From CAIYUC01 sp963682005 (GTDB lineage Bacteria; Bacteroidota; Bacteroidia; Bacteroidales; FEN-979), in the NCBI GenBank assembly GCA_963682005.1, contig OY820914.1, forward strand, positions 1,736,001 through 1,800,000: 64,000 bases of DNA. The letters are read 5' to 3'. Each line of letters opens with the position of its first letter. Position 1 is the stretch's first letter. Shown here piece by piece: positions 43,210 to 52,035 of the stretch. The position numbers and the translations under genes are program-made. Under the pieces are notes generated by a model that was not told the origin of the DNA, searched no databases, and saw nothing but the letters and a program-made list of their open reading frames with translations.

Positions 43210-45064
43210 GAGGCTGTCTCAAAAGTTTGAGGCAGCCTCTTTTATTTTATAATACATTGAATGTTAATATCTTGGTGATAATTAATTAACATAAAGAGCT
43301 GTATACCTGCAAGATATGATTAACTTGCAGCATGAAACAGATAAAACGTACCAACATTAAATTTAAAGAATATGCGCAGCATCAGATCATGCTGATTCCA
43401 CCCTCCCTTGAGGATTTGATCGATGCTAATCATCCTGTGCGTATTGTAAACCAGGTGATCGACCAGATCGACATTGATCCTCTCTTTTCAAAGTACAAAG
43501 GCGGCGGGACATCTAGTTACCATCCCCGGATGTTACTGAAAGTCGTAGTGTTTGCCTATTTGAGCAACATCTATTCTTCCCGCAGGATGGAAGCTGCCTT
43601 AAAGGAGAACATCCATTTTATGTGGATTTCTGGGATGAACACTCCTGATCATAATACCATTAACCGGTTTCGCAGTGAACGATTAAAGGGCGTTCTCAAG
43701 AAGGTATTTGGGAACGTCGTCGAGTTGCTGGCTGCTGAAGGATTGGTAACCCTGAAAGAAGTTTATATCGATGGCACTAAGATCGAATCAATCGCCAACC
43801 GTTACACCTTCGTATGGGGTAAAGCAATCCAGACAAATAAAGAAAAAATCAAAAAGCAGTTAGAAGATCTTTGGGCCTATACCCAGCAAATCGCACAAGA
43901 AGAACTTAAGGATATAACACCTACGACCTTCGAAAAGATCGATTCAAAGAAGGTTGCCGACACGATTACTAAAATCAATGAAGCATTGAAAGATAAGCCG
44001 GTTAGCAAGAAGGTGCACCAGAAATTAAAATATGCAGCCAAAAACTGGCCGGATATCCTTGATCGGTACGACAATCAGGAGAAAATCCTTAAAGGACGCA
44101 ACAACTACTCAAAGACGGATCCCGATGCAACGTTCATGCGCATGAAAGAGGATTACATGCGTAATGGGCAGCTGAAGCCCGGCTATAACTGGCAGATATC
44201 TACCCACGATCAATTTATTCTATACTATAGCATTCACCAGAACCCAACGGACACTAAGACTTTGCCCGTTCACCTGGAACAGTTCAACACACTTTATGGT
44301 CAACTACCCAATAGCGTGACGGCAGATGCAGGATATGGCTCCGAGCACAACTATCAGTTTTTAGCAGATCATTTTATCGAGGCCTTTGTCAAAGATCCCT
44401 ACTTTGACAAGGATCAGAACAATCGCTCAAACAAAAATCCATTTGCTCCGGAAAGGCTTCATTATAATGAAGAAGCAGATTGCTATTACTGTCCGATGGG
44501 ACAAATTATGAAACGTGCTGGCAATAGAATCCGCACTAACAAGAATGGTGTCAAGCAAAAATATGCATGTTATAAGGCTCAAAACTGTCAGGGTTGTCCG
44601 TTGAAAGGAGTGTGTTATAATCAGCCAGGCAATCGTACCATTGAGATAAATCATAAACTCCGGATACTAAAAGAAAGGGCCAGGGCCTTGCTGAATAGCG
44701 AAGAAGGTATCAGGCACCGAAAGAAACGTCCGGTCGATGTAGAACCAGTCTTTGGCAATATTAAATACAACAAAGGCTTCAAGCGATTTATGCTTAAAGG
44801 GTGTGAAAAAGTCGAAATCGAAGCCGGATTACTCAGTTTAGCTCACAACCTTAAAAAATGGTCATGTTGAGACCCTTTTATTGTGGATTATCGCTGAAGA
44901 AAATGATAAACACCAGTCGCCGCAAAAGCAACCTTGGGCGGGGCCCGGGCTTCCAGGATTAGGGTAAGAGAACAGGAAGCCCCGGACACAGTTGCGTTGC
45001 GGCGATGAGGCCTGCGCGGCCTGAGCGCAAAATAAAAAAGAGGCCACCCTTTTGGGACAGCCTC
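43210..45064 (+). mobile_element. IS1182-family element, copy 1 (1,855 bp)
   Basis: Ends GAGGCTGTCTCAAAAGTTTG (left) and the complement of GAGGCTGTCCCAAAAGGGTG (right). One transposase gene. No simple target duplication is visible at the junctions (left ...GGTCT, right TTTGA...). The insertion lies within the dispersed repeat, where the hairpin should be. The first 30 bp form a hairpin (GAGGCTGTCTCAAA with TTTGAGGCAGCCTC) followed by a T-rich run, so they may stop transcription entering from outside. Confidence 0.88.
43332..44870 (+). CDS. IS1182-family DDE transposase, copy 1
   Basis: 512 residues, full length. N-terminal domain DANHPVRIVNQVIDQIDIDP and YHPRMLLKVVVFAYLSNIYS; catalytic region VYIDGTKIESIANRYTFVWG (first Asp), TADAGYGSEHNYQFL (second Asp) and the C-terminal RKKRPVDVEPVFGNIKYNKG (Glu). 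A zinc-ribbon-like cysteine cluster (CYYCPMG, CQGCPLKGVC) is typical of the family. Identical in protein sequence to copy 2. Confidence 0.92.
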   Translation: MKQIKRTNIKFKEYAQHQIMLIPPSLEDLIDANHPVRIVNQVIDQIDIDPLFSKYKGGGTSSYHPRMLLKVVVFAYLSNIYSSRRMEAALKENIHFMWISGMNTPDHNTINRFRSERLKGVLKKVFGNVVELLAAEGLVTLKEVYIDGTKIESIANRYTFVWGKAIQTNKEKIKKQLEDLWAYTQQIAQEELKDITPTTFEKIDSKKVADTITKINEALKDKPVSKKVHQKLKYAAKNWPDILDRYDNQEKILKGRNNYSKTDPDATFMRMKEDYMRNGQLKPGYNWQISTHDQFILYYSIHQNPTDTKTLPVHLEQFNTLYGQLPNSVTADAGYGSEHNYQFLADHFIEAFVKDPYFDKDQNNRSNKNPFAPERLHYNEEADCYYCPMGQIMKRAGNRIRTNKNGVKQKYACYKAQNCQGCPLKGVCYNQPGNRTIEINHKLRILKERARALLNSEEGIRHRKKRPVDVEPVFGNIKYNKGFKRFMLKGCEKVEIEAGLLSLAHNLKKWSC

Positions 45065-45090
45065 TTTGAGGGGTGGGTATGGAGAGTGGG
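45065..45090. repeat. Dispersed GC-rich hairpin repeat, copy C (right part)
   Basis: TTTGAGGGGTGGGTATGGAG and the following bases continue the repeat interrupted by IS1182 copy 1. Confidence 0.7.
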
Positions 45091-45144
45091 ATTCTGAATA
45101 TATTCTTGTAAATAAAAAATCCGTATTTCTGTGATGATCTTTAT

Positions 45145-47571
45145 TTATAAATACACCCGGTACATGATATTCGGGAAAAACCCCATTTGTCGTGTGTAGC
45201 CGATTGCACCGGGTTGACCTGCATCGTAATATTCTGTTATTCTTCCCTGGTAGTTTGTAATATTCTGCAGGTCGAGAAATATTTCATGTGTGGCTTTGGG
45301 CCTGTTAAACTTGTAGCTTAAGGATAAATCCAGCTGGAAAACATCATCAATACTATTATCGTAGGCTTTATTATAATCCCAATACTTGTTGTTTGCGGGG
45401 TCGACAGCTGCATTTCCCTGTTGGTCTTTTAAAAGCGGGATGTATTTTTTACCACCGCCATAAAATGCCTTGACATTAATTGCCAGAGTCTGGTTTTTCT
45501 TTCTGAAAAGATTTTTAAATTCTTTACCGCACAGAATATTGACCAGGTAATTGCTGTTATATTGCGTATTTCGTTCTATCCCTTCCAGTGATTTGTATTT
45601 GGAATCGAATAATGAAGCATTAATCAGGAAATAGTAATTTTTATGAAAGAACCGTTCCACCGTGACTTCTATCCCGTAATTTTTTCCGGTGCCTTTGTTT
45701 ACCAGGGCCACGTACCTGTAATCGAAACCTTCATTTATGGTTGCATAATAACTCGTATCGTTGTTTTCTACAGGTAAGTTATAAAGGTTCTGATAATAAA
45801 TTTCCACATTGGCTTTTAAAAATGCAGTGAAATATTTTTCGAACCCAACCACATAATGGTCAGCTTTCAGCAGATCGAGGTTTCTGTTTGGTTCAATAAC
45901 ACTGCCATCGGGTTGTTCTATCCTGGTAAAGTAGTTATGAACGCTTTCCATCGTGCTGTGTTTCCCATACCCGGCGTGAATTGAGCTGGTCCCGGACAGC
46001 TTCCAGTTTATCGCTGCTCTTGGTTCCAGTGTGCTCTTATTGTTAAGCAATACATTCATGTTATGAAGGCCGCACACAATGCTGATTTTGTCATTAAAAC
46101 TATGTTTCCAGCTTATAAAATTATTTATCGTGCTTATGCTGTTATTAAAATCAGTTACAGTAAACATGGCTCCTGTGGCATCATTGAGCATTCCCTGATT
46201 GTATTCATACGCAGACCGGGTATATTTTGAACCGATCTGGATCTTGTTTTTTGCATTCAGCTTGTTGTTATATGTAACAGCACCGGTGTACGCAGAATTT
46301 AGTATTTTGCTTTTAAAATTCAAGGTTCTGTTTACCGTATCAGTTACGAAACGACCCTCCCCATCGTCTGATTTTACTATACTTTTCTTGAAAACATCAT
46401 CATCAATTCCAGCTCCGGACCATGACAGGGATGTTTTAATAAAGCTGCTGCCATTTATGGTCAGTACATGGGTGATCCCGATATTTGACAGGCTGGCATT
46501 TTTGTCATAATCCCTGAGAATATTTGCATTTGTGGGCTTGCCGGGTACATCGAAGCCTCCCGGTATTATGTTTTCTATGGCAAACCCGCTTAATCCTCCC
46601 AACCCGAAGATGGAAAATGTACCTGCTTTTTTAGTGGGAAGCACAATTTTTAACGTAGCATCCTGGTAATCCACAGTACCTGCCACATCAACCAGTCCCA
46701 GTTTTTTAAGCAATGAAATGGCCGAATACCTGTAGTTTACCAGGTATGATCCTGAATAGCCTTTTTTAAATGGACCTTCAATGGTAACGTCAATACCCAA
46801 TAAACCCACCCCCGCCGCTGCTTCAAATTTTTCGTTATTTCCGGTCCTGAGCTTAACATCAAAAACACTTGATAACACACCTCCGTACTCCGGCGAAAAG
46901 GCTCCCGTGTAAAAATCGGAAGTGGCCAGCAAATTATTGTTTAACGCACTAAGCGCACCAAATGATGAGTTTTGATCATTGAGATGATACGGACTTGATA
47001 TTTCAATGCCTTCCAAACGCCATTGCATATATTTGGGTGCGTTCCCTCTTACAATTATATCGCTGCTTGCCGGGGAATGTGCCACCCCTGCAAAGTTGGC
47101 AACCACGCGGGAGGGGTCACTGAAACCGCCGGCATACCGGTTGGTCTCGTCCGCAGAAATAGAGCGGGAGCTGATCATCGACATTTCATTTAATGCTTCC
47201 CCTTTATTCCTGGTTGCTGTAACTTCCACTTCAGCCATTTTTACAACAGACTCCTGCATGCTGAGATCCAGGATTACCTCTTTACCTGTGTTTATGATAA
47301 TATCGGGAATGGTTTTCGCTTCATAACCCAAATAAGATATCCGCAGGGTAATTCTGCCTATGGGTATGTTCTCCAGTCTGAACATGCCGTTTACATCCGT
47401 TACAGTACCAATGAGCGGGTCGGACCCGGGTATTATGACGGTCGCACCGATTACCGGTAATTTACTGTCGCCGTCAATGATGGTACCTCTTACTGTTTGT
47501 GTCAGATCCTTGCTGAATACAATTGTTGTGAACATGACAATTAGAAATAATGTTGAACTGATTTTTTTCAT
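45145..47571 (-). CDS. TonB-dependent receptor with CarboxypepD_reg domain
   Basis: About 808 residues from the ATG at 47,571, which begins the signal peptide KKISSTLFLIVMFTTIVFS; the frame is open 11 codons upstream. Order: carboxypeptidase-like regulatory domain (GTIIDGDSKLPVIGATVIIP, then LRISYLGYEAKTI), plug domain (DIIVRGNAPKYMQWRLEGIE) and a large outer-membrane barrel ending in the aromatic/leucine strand MYRVYL. Imports an unidentified ligand with TonB energy. It is the downstream partner of the esterase gene 42 bp upstream in the same direction. Both sit between the two IS1182 copies. Confidence 0.87.
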   Translation of the reverse strand: MKKISSTLFLIVMFTTIVFSKDLTQTVRGTIIDGDSKLPVIGATVIIPGSDPLIGTVTDVNGMFRLENIPIGRITLRISYLGYEAKTIPDIIINTGKEVILDLSMQESVVKMAEVEVTATRNKGEALNEMSMISSRSISADETNRYAGGFSDPSRVVANFAGVAHSPASSDIIVRGNAPKYMQWRLEGIEISSPYHLNDQNSSFGALSALNNNLLATSDFYTGAFSPEYGGVLSSVFDVKLRTGNNEKFEAAAGVGLLGIDVTIEGPFKKGYSGSYLVNYRYSAISLLKKLGLVDVAGTVDYQDATLKIVLPTKKAGTFSIFGLGGLSGFAIENIIPGGFDVPGKPTNANILRDYDKNASLSNIGITHVLTINGSSFIKTSLSWSGAGIDDDVFKKSIVKSDDGEGRFVTDTVNRTLNFKSKILNSAYTGAVTYNNKLNAKNKIQIGSKYTRSAYEYNQGMLNDATGAMFTVTDFNNSISTINNFISWKHSFNDKISIVCGLHNMNVLLNNKSTLEPRAAINWKLSGTSSIHAGYGKHSTMESVHNYFTRIEQPDGSVIEPNRNLDLLKADHYVVGFEKYFTAFLKANVEIYYQNLYNLPVENNDTSYYATINEGFDYRYVALVNKGTGKNYGIEVTVERFFHKNYYFLINASLFDSKYKSLEGIERNTQYNSNYLVNILCGKEFKNLFRKKNQTLAINVKAFYGGGKKYIPLLKDQQGNAAVDPANNKYWDYNKAYDNSIDDVFQLDLSLSYKFNRPKATHEIFLDLQNITNYQGRITEYYDAGQPGAIGYTRQMGFFPNIMYRVYL

Positions 47572-47613
47572 TTTTGTTTGTTTAATTAAAACCTTTATTA
47601 TCACTATTGATCT

Positions 47614-48726
47614 TTATTTATTCAATTTGTCCAGTGCCGCCTTTGCCTGCCCGTAATCCGGATTGACTCTCAGCGCTTTATTATAATATTCCTTTGCCGG
47701 TTCAATCTCTCCTTTTTTCTGGTGAAGTTTCCCCAGGTAATAATAGTAATGTTCGGAGTCTGGATACAGGCTTACCAGGTAATTCGAAATTTCAATCGCC
47801 TGGTCGGTTTTTTCTTCATCCCCAAGGTCAATGGCCATGTCGAATAATACGCCAGCCTTTGGATTTACCGTGAAACCGTATTCCTTTGAAAGTGTTTCAA
47901 AATGGGATTTTATTTCAGCAACAGATGCCTTTTTCCATTCAGTGGTCATGGTGCAGCCGGAAAAGAAAAACAGCAATGCATTGTTTACGGTTGCCGAGGG
48001 AACATGACTCGTGTTCCCGATCAATTCCACTTTCCATTTCAACCCGCCGGGCGATTGTTTCAACGCCTCTTTATACTCGTTCATGTGATTAAGAACCTGC
48101 ACATAATCAAGATCGCCATAAGAGATATATAGTTTTTTACTGATCCCGGGATGATCTTTAAGAAAGGTCTTCGTGTTGTTTAAAAAGAATTCGGGACACC
48201 ACCCAAACATTGGACTGGCCGCGATATACGCATTGAACAAATCAGGGCAGAATAAAAAATTATACATCACATAAAGACCGGTATTTGACTGGCCTGCCAA
48301 TATCCGGTACCCATTTGTCCGGTAGTTTTTGTTGATCTCAGGGATCAGTTCGTCTTTTAAAAAGGTGCAGAACATTTTACCACCCGGCACAAATCCGCTG
48401 TCGTTGGGACAGGACCAGTAATTCCGTGCCGCACCCGTGTTGGAGATCCCGATGAGGATCAAATCCGGGATGCGGTCATTCGATAAATTATCCACAGTCG
48501 CGGCATCATTGGCAAACTGTGGAATGATCTGACCATTCATCATGAAGATTACCGGGTAGGTTTTACCCGATTTTTCATAACCGTCGGGCAGATGTTCAAG
48601 GTAAGTGACTTCACCACCGAGTATCACGGAATTGAATTTCCTGTACTTTCCAATGGTAACGTCTTCCTGTGCATAAAGACATAATTGCACGAAGGAGACA
48701 ATAAATAACAAGTTAATTTTTTTCAT
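47614..48726 (-). CDS. Secreted esterase (alpha/beta hydrolase) with TPR tail
   Basis: 370 residues: signal peptide (KKINLLFIVSFVQLCLYAQ), an esterase D-like alpha/beta hydrolase domain (about 25-260) with nucleophile Ser147 in LAGQSNTGLYVM, then TPR helices (about 300-370: YYYLGKLHQKKGEIEPAKEY, YNKALRVNPDYGQAKAAL). Family members cleave esters such as siderophore or carbohydrate esters in the periplasm. Being just upstream of a TonB-dependent receptor suggests it processes the imported ligand; a ferric-siderophore esterase is one option. This link is inferred from position only. Confidence 0.8.
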   Translation of the reverse strand: MKKINLLFIVSFVQLCLYAQEDVTIGKYRKFNSVILGGEVTYLEHLPDGYEKSGKTYPVIFMMNGQIIPQFANDAATVDNLSNDRIPDLILIGISNTGAARNYWSCPNDSGFVPGGKMFCTFLKDELIPEINKNYRTNGYRILAGQSNTGLYVMYNFLFCPDLFNAYIAASPMFGWCPEFFLNNTKTFLKDHPGISKKLYISYGDLDYVQVLNHMNEYKEALKQSPGGLKWKVELIGNTSHVPSATVNNALLFFFSGCTMTTEWKKASVAEIKSHFETLSKEYGFTVNPKAGVLFDMAIDLGDEEKTDQAIEISNYLVSLYPDSEHYYYYLGKLHQKKGEIEPAKEYYNKALRVNPDYGQAKAALDKLNK

Positions 48727-48823
48727 GGCATTTCAATTTGTAAATCCGGCGCAAATGAAACAAGAAAAAATAGCTTAAAAGACCTATAACATGTTAAAGG
48801 ACTATTTTTAGTTTAAGAGAGAG

Positions 48824-50678
48824 GAGGCTGTCTCAAAAGTTTGAGGCAGCCTCTTTTATTTTATAATACATTGAATGTTAATATCTTGGTGATAATTAAT
48901 TAACATAAAGAGCTGTATACCTGCAAGATATGATTAACTTGCAGCATGAAACAGATAAAACGTACCAACATTAAATTTAAAGAATATGCGCAGCATCAGA
49001 TCATGCTGATTCCACCCTCCCTTGAGGATTTGATCGATGCTAATCATCCTGTGCGTATTGTAAACCAGGTGATCGACCAGATCGACATTGATCCTCTCTT
49101 TTCAAAGTACAAAGGCGGCGGGACATCTAGTTACCATCCCCGGATGTTACTGAAAGTCGTAGTGTTTGCCTATTTGAGCAACATCTATTCTTCCCGCAGG
49201 ATGGAAGCTGCCTTAAAGGAGAACATCCATTTTATGTGGATTTCTGGGATGAACACTCCTGATCATAATACCATTAACCGGTTTCGCAGTGAACGATTAA
49301 AGGGCGTTCTCAAGAAGGTATTTGGGAACGTCGTCGAGTTGCTGGCTGCTGAAGGATTGGTAACCCTGAAAGAAGTTTATATCGATGGCACTAAGATCGA
49401 ATCAATCGCCAACCGTTACACCTTCGTATGGGGTAAAGCAATCCAGACAAATAAAGAAAAAATCAAAAAGCAGTTAGAAGATCTTTGGGCCTATACCCAG
49501 CAAATCGCACAAGAAGAACTTAAGGATATAACACCTACGACCTTCGAAAAGATCGATTCAAAGAAGGTTGCCGACACGATTACTAAAATCAATGAAGCAT
49601 TGAAAGATAAGCCGGTTAGCAAGAAGGTACACCAGAAATTAAAATATGCAGCCAAAAACTGGCCGGATATCCTTGATCGGTACGACAATCAGGAGAAAAT
49701 CCTTAAAGGACGCAACAACTACTCAAAGACGGATCCCGATGCAACGTTCATGCGCATGAAAGAGGATTACATGCGTAATGGGCAGCTGAAGCCCGGCTAT
49801 AACTGGCAGATATCTACCCACGATCAATTTATTCTATACTATAGCATTCACCAGAACCCAACGGACACTAAGACTTTGCCCGTTCACCTGGAACAGTTCA
49901 ACACACTTTATGGTCAACTACCCAATAGCGTGACGGCAGATGCAGGATATGGCTCCGAGCACAACTATCAGTTTTTAGCAGATCATTTTATCGAGGCCTT
50001 TGTCAAAGATCCCTACTTTGACAAGGATCAGAACAATCGCTCAAACAAAAATCCATTTGCTCCGGAAAGGCTTCATTATAATGAAGAAGCAGATTGCTAT
50101 TACTGTCCGATGGGACAAATTATGAAACGTGCTGGCAATAGAATCCGCACTAACAAGAATGGTGTCAAGCAAAAATATGCATGTTATAAGGCTCAAAACT
50201 GTCAGGGTTGTCCGTTGAAAGGAGTGTGTTATAATCAGCCAGGCAATCGTACCATTGAGATAAATCATAAACTCCGGATACTAAAAGAAAGGGCCAGGGC
50301 CTTGCTGAATAGCGAAGAAGGTATCAGGCACCGAAAGAAACGTCCGGTCGATGTAGAACCAGTCTTTGGCAATATTAAATACAACAAAGGCTTCAAGCGA
50401 TTTATGCTTAAAGGGTGTGAAAAAGTCGAAATCGAAGCCGGATTACTCAGTTTAGCTCACAACCTTAAAAAATGGTCATGTTGAGACCCTTTTATTGTGG
50501 ATTATCGCTGAAGAAAATGATAAACACCAGTCGCCGCAAAAGCAACCTTGGGCGGGGCCCGGGCTTCCAGGATTAGGGTAAGAGAACAGGAAGCCCCGGA
50601 CACAGTTGCGTTGCGGCGATGAGGCCTGCGCGGCCTGAGCGCAAAATAAAAAAGAGGCCACCCTTTTGGGACAGCCTC
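48824..50678 (+). mobile_element. IS1182-family element, copy 2 (1,855 bp)
   Basis: Same ends, length and orientation as copy 1; the only difference I noticed is one silent A/G change (49,628 versus 44,014). Flanks (left AAGAGAGAG, right CAACTGATA) show no target duplication, as for copy 1. With copy 1 it brackets 3.76 kb carrying the receptor and esterase genes. Confidence 0.88.
48946..50484 (+). CDS. IS1182-family DDE transposase, copy 2
   Basis: 512 residues, protein identical to copy 1, intact. Confidence 0.92.
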   Translation: MKQIKRTNIKFKEYAQHQIMLIPPSLEDLIDANHPVRIVNQVIDQIDIDPLFSKYKGGGTSSYHPRMLLKVVVFAYLSNIYSSRRMEAALKENIHFMWISGMNTPDHNTINRFRSERLKGVLKKVFGNVVELLAAEGLVTLKEVYIDGTKIESIANRYTFVWGKAIQTNKEKIKKQLEDLWAYTQQIAQEELKDITPTTFEKIDSKKVADTITKINEALKDKPVSKKVHQKLKYAAKNWPDILDRYDNQEKILKGRNNYSKTDPDATFMRMKEDYMRNGQLKPGYNWQISTHDQFILYYSIHQNPTDTKTLPVHLEQFNTLYGQLPNSVTADAGYGSEHNYQFLADHFIEAFVKDPYFDKDQNNRSNKNPFAPERLHYNEEADCYYCPMGQIMKRAGNRIRTNKNGVKQKYACYKAQNCQGCPLKGVCYNQPGNRTIEINHKLRILKERARALLNSEEGIRHRKKRPVDVEPVFGNIKYNKGFKRFMLKGCEKVEIEAGLLSLAHNLKKWSC

Positions 50679-50764
50679 CAACTGATATGCATCGCAGACG
50701 CGCACCGACTGGCAGGCTGCTCAGCATGACCAACGAATACCTCGCTGCTCTGCGGCGAGGATGT

Positions 50765-51991
50765 TCATTGCTTTTTAATATTATATGCCATCAGGGTTTT
50801 TCCATGCCTGACAAACAAAATTCCATTGCCGATTGACATGTGTGCCAGGTTTGCGCCATTGCCCTGCAAAACCTTAAAGGAACCGGCAACTTCAATTTTA
50901 TCAACTGTGGGTTTCAGAAGACTGATGCGTCCGGTTCTGTCTTCATAGCTGTAGATCATTCCGTCAGCGGCCAAAAGATTTGCACCCCTTATTTCGTTGT
51001 CATAGAGTTGCTTTTTGCCTGTTTCCCAATCGACGCAAAAAATACCTTTGCGATTTTCATATGTTCCGAAAATCCGGTTGCCGAGCTTAACGGCTCCACC
51101 CATATTTTTTATTTTCAGGCTGTCGCACCATGTAAAATTGAAGCTACCCAGGTCTTCACTTATATTCAGCATCCTGCCACCCTCCTTAAACCCCGAAAAA
51201 TAAACCTGTTTGTCGCCCGGAAGAGGGACATATGTGGCAGAACCCCGTTCCTTCCAAACGAACTTCCCCGTATTTAAATCGACAGCCATGAAAAATTTTT
51301 GGGTATTGGTAATAATCAGTTTCTTATCCTCTCCCCGGATCATCACAGGAGATACAAAATTGCCCGTATCAGCAATACTTTCAGATGCCCAGATTGTTTC
51401 CCCGGTAGAACTGTTCAGTGCAATGAGTGTATGATTTTTACTGCAGGGGGTAAGAATAACTTTATCATCAGACACAAGGGGTGATTCGCAGAACATGCTT
51501 TTACATCCAACGGCTCCTTCAAATTTCCCGGGGGTGCTTATTGTCCAGTTCAGGGCACCCGTTTTGGAATTGATGCATGAAATTTCGCCCGAAGCGGTCA
51601 AGGCATAAATCTTATTTTTATAAAAAGTCGGCGTACTTACCTGGGCCATCCAACCCTCCGTATCTTTAAGTGCTTTCCCGAACCTTTTCTGCCAGATCAA
51701 TTTTCCGTTAATGTCAAATGCAGTAATAATTTCACTGGAATCTCTCGTGCCGGCAACATAAACAACCCCGTCCTGGATAATCGCAGATCCATACCCGTCG
51801 CCAATGGTATCGGAGGACCAAACCAATAATGGTCCTTCGGGAGGCCAGGTTTTTAAGAGATTGATCTCACTGCTGGATCCATCACGCATGGGACCCCGCC
51901 ATTGCGGCCATTGTGCATACATCAACTGATGGATAAAAATGAAGGCGAACAAGGAAGTAAACCTGAAATAATTAATCTGATGCTTTTTCAT
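50765..51991 (-). CDS. PQQ-type beta-propeller exported protein
   Basis: 408 residues: hydrophobic N-terminus (FRFTSLFAFIFIHQLMYAQ) then QWPQWRGPMRDGSS, the usual beginning of outer-membrane PQQ-like propellers. Blades carry ITAFDINGKLIWQKRFG, SCINSKTGALNWTIST, IALNSSTGETIWASE and MAVDLNTGKFVWKERG. It resembles BamB and PQQ dehydrogenase propellers, but no catalytic or calcium motif of the dehydrogenases is evident. Probably a periplasmic or surface scaffold. Cut off from upstream context by IS1182 copy 2. Confidence 0.78.
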   Translation of the reverse strand: MKKHQINYFRFTSLFAFIFIHQLMYAQWPQWRGPMRDGSSSEINLLKTWPPEGPLLVWSSDTIGDGYGSAIIQDGVVYVAGTRDSSEIITAFDINGKLIWQKRFGKALKDTEGWMAQVSTPTFYKNKIYALTASGEISCINSKTGALNWTISTPGKFEGAVGCKSMFCESPLVSDDKVILTPCSKNHTLIALNSSTGETIWASESIADTGNFVSPVMIRGEDKKLIITNTQKFFMAVDLNTGKFVWKERGSATYVPLPGDKQVYFSGFKEGGRMLNISEDLGSFNFTWCDSLKIKNMGGAVKLGNRIFGTYENRKGIFCVDWETGKKQLYDNEIRGANLLAADGMIYSYEDRTGRISLLKPTVDKIEVAGSFKVLQGNGANLAHMSIGNGILFVRHGKTLMAYNIKKQ

Positions 51992-52035
51992 TTTGTAAAT
52001 ATTCGATTCTTATGGATTAAATAGTAAGTCTCCCG

